A stretch of DNA of 64,000 nt, from assembly GCA_019414725.1 (NCBI GenBank), contig DXLM01000001.1, positions 1 through 64,000 on the forward strand, in the 5' to 3' direction. The notes beneath the pieces were generated by a model, which saw only the letters and a list, made by a program, of their open reading frames with translations, did not search any database and was not told the origin of the DNA. Positions 42,410 to 51,640 of the stretch are shown piece after piece. How positions within the stretch are numbered: position 1 is the stretch's first letter; each line of letters opens with the position of its first letter. Source of the stretch: Bacteroides sp. Lineage in GTDB: Bacteria > Bacteroidota > Bacteroidia > Bacteroidales > Bacteroidaceae. The position numbers were made by a program, and so were the translations under genes.

Positions 42410-42971
42410 TAAATCAAGACATCAACTTCCTCAGTATGAAACTCCCTTATCAGCAGGTATGGATATTAGAGGAGACTTTAGTAGAATTAAGTTAGTAGAC
42501 AATAAGCCTGAGAAATTCTTTTTCGATGCTGATGTTGTAGCTATTAGTAAAATTGAAGATCCAAATGGTCCATTTGTGGTAGACAAGGAAGGAAATCTTA
42601 CTGATAGAAGAGTTCCTAGTATTCCCGTTGCTTCTACTATTGAAATAAAGCCCGGAGGTAGATGTTTGATTCCGACTGGATTGTTTATAGCTTTACCTAA
42701 GGGTTACGAGGCGCAAGTTCGACCACGAAGCGGTCTTGCACTAAAATTGGGACTTACTGTCCTTAATTCACCTGGAACCATTGACGCCGACTACAGAGGA
42801 GAGATTGGAGTTGTATTAGTGAACACTTCTAATGTCCCAGTTAGAATTACTGATGGAGAAAGAATTGCCCAAATAGTTATTGCTAAGCATGAAACTATAG
42901 AATGGGAAGTTGTTGAAGAATTACCTTCCACTGAACGAGGAGAAGGGGGATTTGGACATACCGGAGTATGA
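42390..42971 (+). CDS. dut: dUTPase
   Basis: 193 aa. Hydrolyses dUTP to dUMP. Motifs 1-5: SAGMDIRG (about 22), [12 protein letters not shown] (about 113), [14 protein letters not shown] (about 127), RIAQIVIA (about 155), [10 protein letters not shown] at the C-terminus. Longer than the 140-150 aa norm owing to an insertion of about 40 residues after motif 1, with [18 protein letters not shown]. Supplies dUMP to ThyX. Confidence 0.93.
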   Translation: MKVLIINKSRHQLPQYETPLSAGMDIRGDFSRIKLVDNKPEKFFFDADVVAISKIEDPNGPFVVDKEGNLTDRRVPSIPVASTIEIKPGGRCLIPTGLFIALPKGYEAQVRPRSGLALKLGLTVLNSPGTIDADYRGEIGVVLVNTSNVPVRITDGERIAQIVIAKHETIEWEVVEELPSTERGEGGFGHTGV

Positions 42972-43213
42972 TATGGATATTAATGGTATTGGGGTTATGT
43001 AATTTAGCCCTAATACTTTGTCTCATGCGGAGAGTTGAGGACATTAGTAATCAAATCAAAACTAATTATCACTTTATTGATGATACAAGAGACAAAGTCA
43101 AGTATCTAACTTCTCTAATGGATATACGAGTGAATATTCCAGAAGAAATCGAGAAGCAATTTGGTAAGATGAAAAAGGAAATTGTTGTTAAAAATGTATT
43201 AAAAGTACCATGA
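42968..43213 (+). CDS. Membrane-anchored coiled-coil protein, 81 aa
   Basis: [20 protein letters not shown] is one transmembrane helix, followed by a soluble helical tail. ATGA after dUTPase. Function unknown. Confidence 0.6.
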   Translation: MIWILMVLGLCNLALILCLMRRVEDISNQIKTNYHFIDDTRDKVKYLTSLMDIRVNIPEEIEKQFGKMKKEIVVKNVLKVP

Positions 43214-43530
43214 CTAAAGAGGAATTGAGGTCTAAAATATTAGAACTCGAAGAAGCTATGAGAGAAGAAGACAGCAAGTCTACCACAGCTAAACTAAGTG
43301 ATGAATGGGATGAATTAATGAGTAAGTTGGAAGATGTTATCTATGACGAACTCGAAGGTGTTGCAGTTAAGATAGTCACTGAAAGAATTGTTGATAAATA
43401 CGATGTAGACACTGATATATTAATTGCAGAGTATATGGAAAGTGGAGACCTAGAGGAATCATTTAAGATAGCAGCCGAGGAGTGCGATTGCGGTTGGAAG
43501 ACAGATATTACAAAAAGAATATTAAAATAA
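43210..43530 (+). CDS. Hypothetical acidic protein, 106 aa
   Basis: [20 protein letters not shown]; helical and acidic, coupled upstream by ATGA. TAA stop. No family recognised. Confidence 0.6.
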   Translation: MTKEELRSKILELEEAMREEDSKSTTAKLSDEWDELMSKLEDVIYDELEGVAVKIVTERIVDKYDVDTDILIAEYMESGDLEESFKIAAEECDCGWKTDITKRILK

Positions 43531-43538
43531 TTACTACT

Positions 43539-43850
43539 ATGACTAAAGAAGGATTTGTAAAGCTTATTGAAAATGCTCAGAACTATTCTAAGGAATTGGA
43601 TAGATGGTCTGATTTTGGAATTGATTTGTTTGAACTTCCTATATCCGAACTCGGTTGGGGATTCTTAAATACAGTACTTCCGGAATTGTTCTCTGATGAA
43701 GGAGTGGACTGGGTTAATTGGTGGTTGTTTGAGAAGCCTGGACTATTCAAAAATAGTCTTCCTAATGAAGCTTATGATGAAGACGGAAATATAATTCCTA
43801 CTGATACTATAGATGATTTGTGGAACTTAGTTAAGGACTATCAGAAATGA
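43539..43850 (+). CDS. Hypothetical protein, 103 aa
   Basis: MTKEGFVKLIENAQNYSKEL, with WVNWWLFEKPGLFKN. Sounds like the phage protein type with ISELGWG; no name known. ATGA with the next gene. Confidence 0.62.
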   Translation: MTKEGFVKLIENAQNYSKELDRWSDFGIDLFELPISELGWGFLNTVLPELFSDEGVDWVNWWLFEKPGLFKNSLPNEAYDEDGNIIPTDTIDDLWNLVKDYQK

Positions 43851-44068
43851 CACTAGAAGAACTTAAAAAGAAAGTAGTCACTATTACAGTACACAAAAAT
43901 ATTGTATTAGGAGAAGATTTACAGGAAGAATGGCTAAAGAAATATATAGAGGAAGAGTTCGTTAGCGATGAAGAGCTTTTGAAAACCTTAATCGAGAATG
44001 AATATGACTACAGTGGACTAGATGATGTATTAGACTATGATGATTATAAGGTAACTATTCATGATTAA
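43847..44068 (+). CDS. Hypothetical acidic protein, 73 aa
   Basis: MTLEELKKKVVTITVHKNIV and a DYSGLDDVLDYDDYKV C-terminus that recalls the gene at 32217. TAA stop, overlaps the ligase start by 8 bases. Confidence 0.58.
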   Translation: MTLEELKKKVVTITVHKNIVLGEDLQEEWLKKYIEEEFVSDEELLKTLIENEYDYSGLDDVLDYDDYKVTIHD

Positions 44069-45260
44069 ATATTTGTTAAGCAAAGCCTCTACTGGTAAAT
44101 TTAGAGTTGTATACCTATCTACTACTGAAAAGTGGGATGAAGAAAAAGCTGGATTTGTAATAAATAGAGTTACTGGACAGCTACATGGAAAGATGACAGA
44201 ACAGCCAGAAATCGTTATTACTAAGGGTAAGGCTGGTAGAACGCATAGAGAGCAGCTTGAGTTACAGTTTAAGTCTGAGCTTAAGAAATATTTAGATAAG
44301 GGTTACAAGGAGCTAGAGAACGATCCCGAAACTTATAGCGAAACTCAATTGGAAGAATTTTATGGAGACATTAAAACCGACCAGAATGGATTTGCAAAGC
44401 ACATGCTTGCAAAATCTGCAGATAAAGTTAAGGAATCCTCAATCAATAAGGTTAAGTATTGGTATGCTAGCAGAAAAATTGATGGAGTTAGGTGTTCCTT
44501 CTACTATAAGGACGGTGAGATTCTATCTGCTTCCAGAGGTGGGGGAAATTATGACTATTCAACAAGCCATATCCGAAACAATGAGAGATTGCTTGAGTTC
44601 TTCAGGAATCATCCCACTTACATTCTTGATGGAGAGTTGTATAGACATGGCAAAAGTCTCCAACAAATCAGTGGAGCAGCTCGTCTTGAGAAAAACGCAG
44701 TTGACTGTGACTGGCTTGAATATTATGTTTACGATATAATGATTCCTAGTATGAAGTTCTCTGATAGGCTTGAAATTCTTAAGCAGCTTCAGAAAGAACT
44801 TAATCTTGGATTTGACCCAAATAGAGAATGGGAAGAAGGAGAACTTCAAATGCAATTAGTTCCACAGGAGAAGGTTTCTGGATATGAGAATATAATGAAA
44901 CTCCATGACCAGTATGTATCAGAAGGTTGGGAAGGTGTAGTGTGTAGAAATCCTGATAAGGAGTATGGCTTCGGAAAACGTACTAATGATATGCTTAAAT
45001 TTAAATTCTATAAAGATGCAGAGTTTGAAATTACTGGCTTATCAGAAGGTCTTCGAGAAGAGGATATGTGTTTTACGTTAATAACTGAAGATGGTATAGA
45101 ATTTAAGGCTAAGCCGATGGGTTCTAGAGAGCTTAAGCAGCAGTATAGAGAAAGACTTAAAGAGCTTATTGGAAAGATGGCTACTGTTAAGTATTTCTAT
45201 CTATCTGATGAAGGAACACCATTACAGCCTGTTCTAAAGTGTATTCGTGACTATGAGTAA
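44061..45260 (+). CDS. ATP-dependent DNA ligase
   Basis: 399 aa. An N-terminal domain (about 1-125) carrying KFRVVYLSTTEKWDEE and a KGKAGRTHREQ stretch resembles the accessory domain of some phage ligases. The catalytic core has motif I ASRKIDGVRC (Lys about 139), motif III EYYVYDIMIP (about 220), motif IV EGVVCRNPDKEYG, motif V MLKFKFYKDAEFEI. Seals nicks in replication and recombination. TAA stop. Confidence 0.93.
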   Translation: MIKYLLSKASTGKFRVVYLSTTEKWDEEKAGFVINRVTGQLHGKMTEQPEIVITKGKAGRTHREQLELQFKSELKKYLDKGYKELENDPETYSETQLEEFYGDIKTDQNGFAKHMLAKSADKVKESSINKVKYWYASRKIDGVRCSFYYKDGEILSASRGGGNYDYSTSHIRNNERLLEFFRNHPTYILDGELYRHGKSLQQISGAARLEKNAVDCDWLEYYVYDIMIPSMKFSDRLEILKQLQKELNLGFDPNREWEEGELQMQLVPQEKVSGYENIMKLHDQYVSEGWEGVVCRNPDKEYGFGKRTNDMLKFKFYKDAEFEITGLSEGLREEDMCFTLITEDGIEFKAKPMGSRELKQQYRERLKELIGKMATVKYFYLSDEGTPLQPVLKCIRDYE

Positions 45261-45262
45261 AA

Positions 45263-45916
45263 ATGAAAAAGATTAACTACAGACAGTACTACTATGGAGG
45301 TAACTATGCCGATATGGAATTACAAGTTCCAGATGAGTGTAGTTTATACGAAATAGGAATGATTAATACGTCTCACAAGGTTCAGGATATAGAAGAGGAA
45401 ACCTGGACAAAGGCATATGCAATGTTATGCCCAACTGAGTTTGAAGATTCTACCCTTCTAGGAAATGTCTATTTTAATTACATAGACGATGTATTTATTA
45501 CTGATTCTGAAATAGCTGTTCTAGACATAGAATCTGCCCCACGATTTAGTGGGGTATACTCTGTTGTGTATTACAAGGACAGAGAGTCAGAATCCAAATT
45601 TTCAGCCTATTTAAGTAAGATTGGAGATATAGGAGAGGCTAGTCCTGATGAATTAACTGAATTAGTAGAGATAGGAAAAGAGTGTAAGAAAATATGCTCT
45701 ATATGTATGCTCAGGAAACTTACATATACTGGAATAGAAGCTAGTAATGTATGTTTCAAGGATTGGGTTTATGGAGAAGCTATGGCTTCTATGAATATTA
45801 TCAATATAAAATTCGGAAGAATCTTTATGGAGGAATTTACTACTGACGAAAACATATCAGAGTTGTTCCTAAAGGAGTCTGAGAAAATCTATAAATCTAT
45901 TATTAACAATGAATGA
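45263..45916 (+). CDS. Hypothetical protein, 217 aa
   Basis: MKKINYRQYYYGGNYADMEL; beta-rich start, then helical with Cys pairs (CKKICSICMLRK). Two bases after the ligase stop. No family recognised. Confidence 0.65.
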   Translation: MKKINYRQYYYGGNYADMELQVPDECSLYEIGMINTSHKVQDIEEETWTKAYAMLCPTEFEDSTLLGNVYFNYIDDVFITDSEIAVLDIESAPRFSGVYSVVYYKDRESESKFSAYLSKIGDIGEASPDELTELVEIGKECKKICSICMLRKLTYTGIEASNVCFKDWVYGEAMASMNIINIKFGRIFMEEFTTDENISELFLKESEKIYKSIINNE

Positions 45917-46127
45917 TGTAGAGAAGCGCTATATCTGGCTAGTAAAGCATCTGATATGGAATGGTTCTAAACAGAAAAATGGTGTCTATTGGGTAAAGAT
46001 TACTAAAGAAGACGCCTCTCTCCTAGAAGAAAAGTATGAAGTGTGTGATACACGAGCTTTAAAAGGAGGAATAAGAGTGAATGTTATAAAAATGTGTGAT
46101 AATTTTATTGTACTTGATACGCGATGA
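45909..46127 (+). CDS. Hypothetical protein, 72 aa
   Basis: MNDVEKRYIWLVKHLIWNGS; short alpha-beta protein. Overlaps neighbours (ATGA downstream). Function unknown. Confidence 0.58.
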   Translation: MNDVEKRYIWLVKHLIWNGSKQKNGVYWVKITKEDASLLEEKYEVCDTRALKGGIRVNVIKMCDNFIVLDTR

Positions 46128-46618
46128 AATACAAAAAGTTTGATATTTTGAAGAAAGCTAAATACTCCATTATTCCGAATAATAGGGAATTGTATATAGT
46201 ATATGTGGAGTGCGATGCAAACGATGGGGATTATATGAGAGATACTATTGAATTTGACAAGAGTTCTTTTGAAGAAGATGAACTTCTCTTACTAGTATTA
46301 TCCTATGTTAGCAAATACTCTGGTAAGTTCTCAGAGGGAAAAAGTTGGAATTGTGGGTATTATGGACATCATGTAGACGATAATAAAGATTTTCCCTGGT
46401 TGAGTAACTACTTATCAGAAAATGACATTCTAATCTTTGCTGGAATGTGCGATACGATGTGTCATAGTGTGAGTGGTATAGACATTGTGTACTATGATAA
46501 TGATGGAATAGCCAACAAGGTAAAGCTTCCAGACGTAGATAACTTATTTGAGAGCAAAGAGGAGTTTGTAAATTATTTAAATAAGCTATATTCAGCTTAC
46601 TATGACGAAATTGAATAA
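46124..46618 (+). CDS. Hypothetical protein, 164 aa
   Basis: MKYKKFDILKKAKYSIIPNN; contains HHVDDNKDFPWLSNYLSEND. No family recognised. Overlaps the peptidase-like gene by 17 bases. Confidence 0.62.
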   Translation: MKYKKFDILKKAKYSIIPNNRELYIVYVECDANDGDYMRDTIEFDKSSFEEDELLLLVLSYVSKYSGKFSEGKSWNCGYYGHHVDDNKDFPWLSNYLSENDILIFAGMCDTMCHSVSGIDIVYYDNDGIANKVKLPDVDNLFESKEEFVNYLNKLYSAYYDEIE

Positions 46619-46928
46619 GGGAGGAAAGCTTCCAGATAAATTTAAAGTAGCTAATCAAGAAATAACTGTAGTCATAGAAGATTCTCTTCCAAACAATAAC
46701 TATGGTTATTTCTGTGATGCTACTAATACCATTAAGTTAGCTAGAACTATTAATTCTGAACATGATGGAACGGTTTCTCTTAGTGACGAACAGATAAGAA
46801 ATACCTTCTATCACGAATTATTCCATGTGTTTCAATTTTACTTTAATAATGAGTTTAACGAAACACAGGCTCAGGTATATGCTAACTTTATGTGTGAATT
46901 TATAGAAACTACAGAAGAACCATTTTAA
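46602..46928 (+). CDS. Small zinc metallopeptidase-like protein (HExxH)
   Basis: 108 aa. FYHELFHVFQFYFNNEFNE (about 72) contains HELFH, the zincin HExxH motif, with a downstream Glu (NETQAQVYA) as third ligand candidate. Resembles short phage SprT/M78-like domains that degrade or modify host proteins. No signal peptide, so cytoplasmic. Confidence 0.72.
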   Translation: MTKLNKGGKLPDKFKVANQEITVVIEDSLPNNNYGYFCDATNTIKLARTINSEHDGTVSLSDEQIRNTFYHELFHVFQFYFNNEFNETQAQVYANFMCEFIETTEEPF

Positions 46929-46939
46929 ATAGAGAATAA

Positions 46940-48307
46940 ATGAAGTTATCTAAGAGTAAAAGAGCCAATGTAAATTATTTGGCGAAGATTGTAGACATTA
47001 AAAATTTCAGAGCGCATAGTAATCCAGAAGTTACTAGACTTAAGTGTTGTACCATTGATGGTTTCAATATCATTACTGGGATTGATTCTCAGCCAGGACT
47101 ATATGTATATTTTCCAACAGCTTGTTGTATAAATCCAGATTTTCTGAGATATTGTAATCTTTATCGTCATAAAGAATTAAACAATGACCCAGAACAAACT
47201 GGTATGTTTGAGGATAATGGTAGAGTAAAAGCTATCAGATTAAAGAATGAGCTGTCTGAAGGTTTTATTCTTCCAGTAGTCCAGTTTCAGAACTATATAA
47301 TGTCTGTGACTAATAAGGAGATTGAAGTTGAAGAAGGTATTGAATTTGATATTGTAGAACATGAAGGCAAAGAATTTTGGATTAACAAAAAGTACATTCC
47401 CAAGAGACAACAGGGACAAGGGGGAACTCCACGTAACAACCAAACGAAGAAAGTCAAAGGAATCAGCAAGGTCATTGATGAACAATTTAGATTCCACTAC
47501 GACACAACTCTTATTAAGAAATGTCCTAATGTAATTCATCCAAATGATTTAATCAGTATTACTGAGAAAATTCACGGAACTTCTGGTATATCAGCTTATG
47601 TGCTTTGTAAACAAGATCTGAACTGGAAACAGAAAATCGCTAAATGGCTTACTGGAGAAGAGTTCAATAAGTATGACTATTTGTATGCTTCTAGAACGGT
47701 AATAAAGAATCAGTTCTATAATAAGAATGTTACTCCTGGATTCTACGGGTGTGACGTTTGGGCGGAAGCTGATAAAATAGTTAAACCTTGCTTGTCTAAA
47801 GGTATGACTGCATATTATGAAATCGTTGGTTTCTTACCTAATGGTGGCTATATCCAAAAGAATTATGACTATGGCTGTATGCCTCCTAAAGAAGGAGAAC
47901 AGTATACTCACGAAAAGCACTTTAAAGTGCGAATATATCGTGTAACATTAACTAATGTTGACGGTGTAGTTCACGAATTTAGTGCTAGGGAAGTTCAACA
48001 ATGGTGCGCTAAGGTAGGTCTTATCCCAGTAGAAGAGTGGTATTATGGTACTGCCAATAGCTTATATCCAGAACTTAACGAAGCTGAGCACTGGAACGAA
48101 AATTTCATGGAGAAATTAGCTAACGACGCTAGATTCTATATGGAGCGAACTTCGCCATCTTGCGATAACAAAGTACCTCATGAGGGAATAGTTATTAAGA
48201 TTGAGAATATGAAATCTGAGGCATTTAAGCTTAAATGTTTTAAATTCCTAGATAAGGAAGGAAAGGAACTTGACAAAGGTGAAACTAATATTGAAGACGA
48301 AGCATGA
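46940..48307 (+). CDS. RNA ligase, Rnl5/DraRnl-like
   Basis: 455 aa. An N-terminal OB-like domain (about 1-160) precedes an adenylyltransferase core: motif I SITEKIHGTSG (Lys about 209), DYLYASRTV, motif III YYEIVGFLP (about 296), HEGIVIKIE (motif IV, about 415), FKLKCFKF (motif V). The N-terminal OB with a KxHGxx ligase core is the DraRnl/Rnl5-like order. Would seal broken RNA, notably tRNA; the kinase/phosphatase at 57641 prepares the ends. ATGA with the next gene. Confidence 0.86.
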   Translation: MKLSKSKRANVNYLAKIVDIKNFRAHSNPEVTRLKCCTIDGFNIITGIDSQPGLYVYFPTACCINPDFLRYCNLYRHKELNNDPEQTGMFEDNGRVKAIRLKNELSEGFILPVVQFQNYIMSVTNKEIEVEEGIEFDIVEHEGKEFWINKKYIPKRQQGQGGTPRNNQTKKVKGISKVIDEQFRFHYDTTLIKKCPNVIHPNDLISITEKIHGTSGISAYVLCKQDLNWKQKIAKWLTGEEFNKYDYLYASRTVIKNQFYNKNVTPGFYGCDVWAEADKIVKPCLSKGMTAYYEIVGFLPNGGYIQKNYDYGCMPPKEGEQYTHEKHFKVRIYRVTLTNVDGVVHEFSAREVQQWCAKVGLIPVEEWYYGTANSLYPELNEAEHWNENFMEKLANDARFYMERTSPSCDNKVPHEGIVIKIENMKSEAFKLKCFKFLDKEGKELDKGETNIEDEA

Positions 48308-48567
48308 TAATAAGTTATAATGTAGAGGTAGTTAAGAACTACGATGTGAATATCCCTAAGTTAATCGACCAAGTGGTGAAAACACTTAAGGAAGATGAAG
48401 AGGGAGAAGTTGAAGGCTGGATGATACTTAATGAAGCGGGAGATAACATAGATTATCATCTGCGGAACTTAGGCTTTCCTGACTCTGATTGTCTAACTGA
48501 CTATGTCATTGATGATATTTTAGACGAAATGGAGAAAGAGCTAGTAAAACAAGGATATGAATGTTAA
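48304..48567 (+). CDS. Hypothetical protein, 87 aa
   Basis: MIISYNVEVVKNYDVNIPKL, acidic helical C-terminus (DDILDEMEKELVKQ). Coupled to the RNA ligase gene by ATGA. Function unknown. Confidence 0.6.
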   Translation: MIISYNVEVVKNYDVNIPKLIDQVVKTLKEDEEGEVEGWMILNEAGDNIDYHLRNLGFPDSDCLTDYVIDDILDEMEKELVKQGYEC

Positions 48568-49156
48568 AGAGTACTTAACTAGTAAAAAGTATGGCAGTTT
48601 GCGTTACAAGCTGTCGTACTTTTTTCATAGTAAAATTCCTTTCCTTTCTCCTGGCTGGAACGAGTATCGTAATCCATGGTATCACTGGTGGAAAGCCAGA
48701 AAATACTTTAAACGTCCCAAGGCCCACTTTCTATTTAGAAAGAACTTTTGGACATTTGGACTTCCCATAAGAAGAGACTACTATAGTCCGGTGATAGATA
48801 TAGGATTTCATGCATTAGGATGGAAGGATAAATGGGACAGTCCCAGACACGAATGGGACCCGATGATTTGTATAACATTTTTCAGAACTTGGCATTTATT
48901 ATGGATATTTAACTGGGCTACTAAACATAAAAAGGATAGTATTACTGGCAGCATGGCTACTTGGGAAGCTATTCTAGACTATACTAGATATGATAAATCT
49001 CTAAGCTATGTAGTAGACAATCATATATGGTCGTATGACCGTGATGGTGAAAAGGTTTATATTAGTATAGTACCTAATATGACTAGGGAAGGACTAAATA
49101 AATATTCTGATGAATCCAAACATACTGAGAAAGATACAGAGATTGGAGGCTGGTGA
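48557..49156 (+). CDS. Hypothetical Trp/Tyr-rich protein, 199 aa
   Basis: MNVKEYLTSKKYGSLRYKLS; many aromatic residues (PWYHWWKARKYF, WHLLWIFNWATK), basic. A hydrophobic stretch near 115 may touch the membrane. TGA stop. No family recognised. Confidence 0.64.
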   Translation: MNVKEYLTSKKYGSLRYKLSYFFHSKIPFLSPGWNEYRNPWYHWWKARKYFKRPKAHFLFRKNFWTFGLPIRRDYYSPVIDIGFHALGWKDKWDSPRHEWDPMICITFFRTWHLLWIFNWATKHKKDSITGSMATWEAILDYTRYDKSLSYVVDNHIWSYDRDGEKVYISIVPNMTREGLNKYSDESKHTEKDTEIGGW

Positions 49157-49406
49157 ATCGTTTATAACAAGCGAGCCGGGAAATTCAATGCTCCCTCTGT
49201 ATAAGAGCAATGAAAAGCATCTTGTCACTCCTATAAGGTGGCAAGAATGTAATGTTGGAGATGTAGTATTTTGTAAAGTTAGAGGCGCTTGCGTTACTCA
49301 TAAAGTATACGCGATAGACTCAAACAAAGGATGCCTTATTGGAAATAACAAAGGGCATATGAATGGATGGACTAAAAATGTTTACGGATTAGCTCATAAG
49401 ATATGA
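49110..49406 (+). CDS. S24/S26-like peptidase-domain protein, 98 aa
   Basis: MNPNILRKIQRLEAGESFIT, then EPGNSMLPLY with the GxSM serine motif, VGDVVFCKVRGACVTHKVY and CLIGNNKGHMNGW. The order matches LexA/signal-peptidase-type S24/S26 folds. The general-base Lys may be the H-K in VTHKV. Small, no DNA-binding domain or signal anchor. Role unknown; possibly an autoprocessing or anti-repressor-type protein. Overlaps the previous gene by 47 bases. Confidence 0.72.
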   Translation: MNPNILRKIQRLEAGESFITSEPGNSMLPLYKSNEKHLVTPIRWQECNVGDVVFCKVRGACVTHKVYAIDSNKGCLIGNNKGHMNGWTKNVYGLAHKI

Positions 49407-50098
49407 AAATATGTGCAATAAGTGATTTACATGGATTTCTAATTGATTATATAGAGCCATGTGAACTTGTTTTAATATGTGGAGATATTGTTCCTCTTTA
49501 TATGCAGAGAAACAAGCCACAGTGTGAGAAGTGGTTGAAGACTGTATTTGCAGATTGGATTAAATCATTGCCGTGTAAGAAGGTAGTATTTACAGCTGGA
49601 AACCATGATTTTGTTTTTGAAAATAGGGATTTTCTTTGGAATAACTCTGTGATTAAATTTCCTACAGAAGGAAAAGCTGAATTTCTTGATAATTCTCATC
49701 TAGACTATCTAAGTGATGAAGGAAAGGTATATAGAATTTATGGAACTCCGGCCTGCCATGAATTTGGTAATTGGGCTTTCATGTATTCTGATGAGAAACT
49801 AGAAGAAATCTATTCACATATCCCAGGAAATTGCGATATATTGATTAGTCATGATGCTCCCGCATTAAATGATTGTGGTATGATTCCGCCTGGTAGGTGG
49901 AGTTCTACTCCTATAAATGCAGGAAATGAGGTCTTGGCTAAGGCTATTATAGATAAGAAACCAAAGTATGCTTTTTGTGGACATATCCACGAAGGAAATC
50001 ATTGGCTACTAGATGCAGGTGAGACAAAGACCGCCAATGTATCTATTCTCGATGACTCTTACGATATTAATTATGAACCTTTATATTTGGATATTTAA
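49403..50098 (+). CDS. Metallophosphoesterase, second copy
   Basis: 231 aa. AISDLHGF (DxH), LVLICGDIVPLYM (GD), VVFTAGNHDFVF (GNHD), DILISHDAP (H), FCGHIHEG (GHxH). Dinuclear-metal phosphatase of the calcineurin-like family. ATGA with the S24-like gene. Different from the gene at 39786 in length and surroundings. Confidence 0.84.
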   Translation: MKICAISDLHGFLIDYIEPCELVLICGDIVPLYMQRNKPQCEKWLKTVFADWIKSLPCKKVVFTAGNHDFVFENRDFLWNNSVIKFPTEGKAEFLDNSHLDYLSDEGKVYRIYGTPACHEFGNWAFMYSDEKLEEIYSHIPGNCDILISHDAPALNDCGMIPPGRWSSTPINAGNEVLAKAIIDKKPKYAFCGHIHEGNHWLLDAGETKTANVSILDDSYDINYEPLYLDI

Positions 50099-50225
50099 TA
50101 CTATTCTGGTCTATATATTTGGAGGATTAGTATTGTCATTAGTAACAGTTGGAATTTATGAGATAATACAGGAAGAAAAGGACTTCCTTGAAACCTACGG
50201 GTCTAGATTCATTTGTAAATATTAA
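50073..50225 (+). CDS. Single-pass membrane protein, 50 aa
   Basis: MNLYIWIFNTILVYIFGGLV then LSLVTVGIYEIIQEEKD: one hydrophobic helix and a charged tail. Starts inside the phosphoesterase 3' end. Function unknown. Confidence 0.52.
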   Translation: MNLYIWIFNTILVYIFGGLVLSLVTVGIYEIIQEEKDFLETYGSRFICKY

Positions 50226-50236
50226 AAATTAATCAA

Positions 50237-50479
50237 ATGGAACAAGCTGTATTTCAAAGAATGTTGGGAGAATTTAACGAAGTTAATGAACGTGCTGTTA
50301 AGCTCAGAGATTTTATCCTAGGGGATAAGTTCAAGGAGGTTGACAGCCTTAATAAAGACTTACTAGTCGCCCAACTAAAAGCAATGGAAGCATATATATC
50401 AGTACTATCTATTCGTATTGGTCTTAATGCTCCTAAAGATGAAATTTCAGAAGCCCAGGTTGTAAAAGAAGGTGAGTAA
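50237..50479 (+). CDS. Small conserved phage protein, 80 aa
   Basis: MEQAVFQRMLGEFNEVNERA; helical, with KLRDFILGDKFKEVDSLNKD and LLVAQLKAMEAYISVLSIRI, a pattern I have seen in many tailed phages, function unknown. The GTG of the sigma factor overlaps its end. Confidence 0.68.
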   Translation: MEQAVFQRMLGEFNEVNERAVKLRDFILGDKFKEVDSLNKDLLVAQLKAMEAYISVLSIRIGLNAPKDEISEAQVVKEGE

Positions 50480-51317
50480 AAAAATCATTTTCACAGACCG
50501 TTCTGACTCACTGTTGACGAGTTATCTCAGGGATATATCTAAATATAAGATCTTAGATAGTACTGAGGTAACTCGTCTCATTTGTGAGGCTCAAAAAGGA
50601 GATGATGTTGCTAGAGAACAAGTCATAAAATCAAATCTTAGGTTTGTTGTGACTATCGCCAAGCAATTTCAGAATAGAGGTATCCCTTTAATGGATTTAA
50701 TCTCTAGTGGAAATGAAGGATTAATGAAAGCTATTGATAAGTTTGACCCAGAAAGAGGAGTTACATTCTTGTCATATGCTGTATGGTGGATTAGACAAAG
50801 TATCTATAATTCTATATATTGGCAAGCACGAGAAATTCGTCTTCCAATGTCTCAGCAATTATTGGTAATAAGTATACTCGATGCAACTAATAAATTCTTG
50901 CAATCGCATGATAGAAATCCAAGTTCCGAAGAAATATCAGAAATGACTGATATTCCTAGGGAGCAAATTGACTATCTAGCACAGTTTTCTAATAAGTTAG
51001 TTTCTGTGGACGATTTCATAGGAGGAGATGAAGAAAACAGTCAAGTCTGTGATATTATTCCAGATGGTGAAGATCCCCTTGACGAACAAGTAAATAAAAG
51101 CTATGTAACTAAAGAGCTAGAGAATCTACTTTCTAAATTAACAATTAGAGAGCACGATTTAATCTGTATGCTATTTGGTATAGGAATGGCTCCTGTCAAT
51201 CCTAAAATTATAGCTGATATGTACGGTGTTGGAGGAGAAAGAATAAGACAGATGAAGGAGGGAGCTTTAGCTAAATTAAGACGTAGATTTTCTAATCAAC
51301 TTAAAAATTTAATGTAA
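50472..51317 (+). CDS. Sigma-70 family RNA polymerase sigma factor
   Basis: 281 aa from GTG 50472. Regions: 1.2 (LTSYLRDISKYKIL), 2 (NLRFVVTIAKQFQNRG, about 55; FLSYAVWWIRQSIYNSIY), 3 (PREQIDYLAQF), 4 (IADMYGVGGERIRQMKEGALAKLRRR at the end). Short, RpoD/RpoH-like without the long N-terminal non-conserved region. Would redirect host polymerase to phage promoters, for instance those with TTAAC repeats; that link is inferred. TAATG to next gene. Confidence 0.93.
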   Translation: MSKKIIFTDRSDSLLTSYLRDISKYKILDSTEVTRLICEAQKGDDVAREQVIKSNLRFVVTIAKQFQNRGIPLMDLISSGNEGLMKAIDKFDPERGVTFLSYAVWWIRQSIYNSIYWQAREIRLPMSQQLLVISILDATNKFLQSHDRNPSSEEISEMTDIPREQIDYLAQFSNKLVSVDDFIGGDEENSQVCDIIPDGEDPLDEQVNKSYVTKELENLLSKLTIREHDLICMLFGIGMAPVNPKIIADMYGVGGERIRQMKEGALAKLRRRFSNQLKNLM

Positions 51318-51640
51318 TGAAATTCGGAGAAATATTGTCTAAGTTACAAGAGGGAAAAGTAGTAAGAAGGAAAGTATTTCAGAGCAATCTGGTGATATTT
51401 ATGCAGATACCTGCAATGATTTCTGGAGATGGAATACCTGCTATGCGTTCTATCCCTGATGATATGAAAGCTCTTATGTGTAGTTACGGTGTAGGTATTA
51501 CATACCATGACCAGTTTATCATGTATGACTTTTCTGATAGGACTTGTACTTACTATCCTTTTGATGGTGAAGATATAAACGCAGATGATTGGGAAGTAGT
51601 TGATCCTTTAACTTATGACCCATATGACGACTTTAGATAA
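51317..51640 (+). CDS. Tad2-like anti-Thoeris protein (DUF2829)
   Basis: 107 aa. MKFGEILSKLQEGKVVRRKV, IFMQIPAMIS, IPAMRSIPDDMKAL, GITYHDQFIMYDF and terminal INADDWEVVDPL follow the DUF2829/Tad2 order. Tad2 binds and sequesters the cyclic ADPR-type signal made by Thoeris ThsB. Known Tad2 proteins have this size. Sits between sigma factor and polymerase. The NAD+ salvage genes of the window suit such a role. Confidence 0.8.
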   Translation: MKFGEILSKLQEGKVVRRKVFQSNLVIFMQIPAMISGDGIPAMRSIPDDMKALMCSYGVGITYHDQFIMYDFSDRTCTYYPFDGEDINADDWEVVDPLTYDPYDDFR

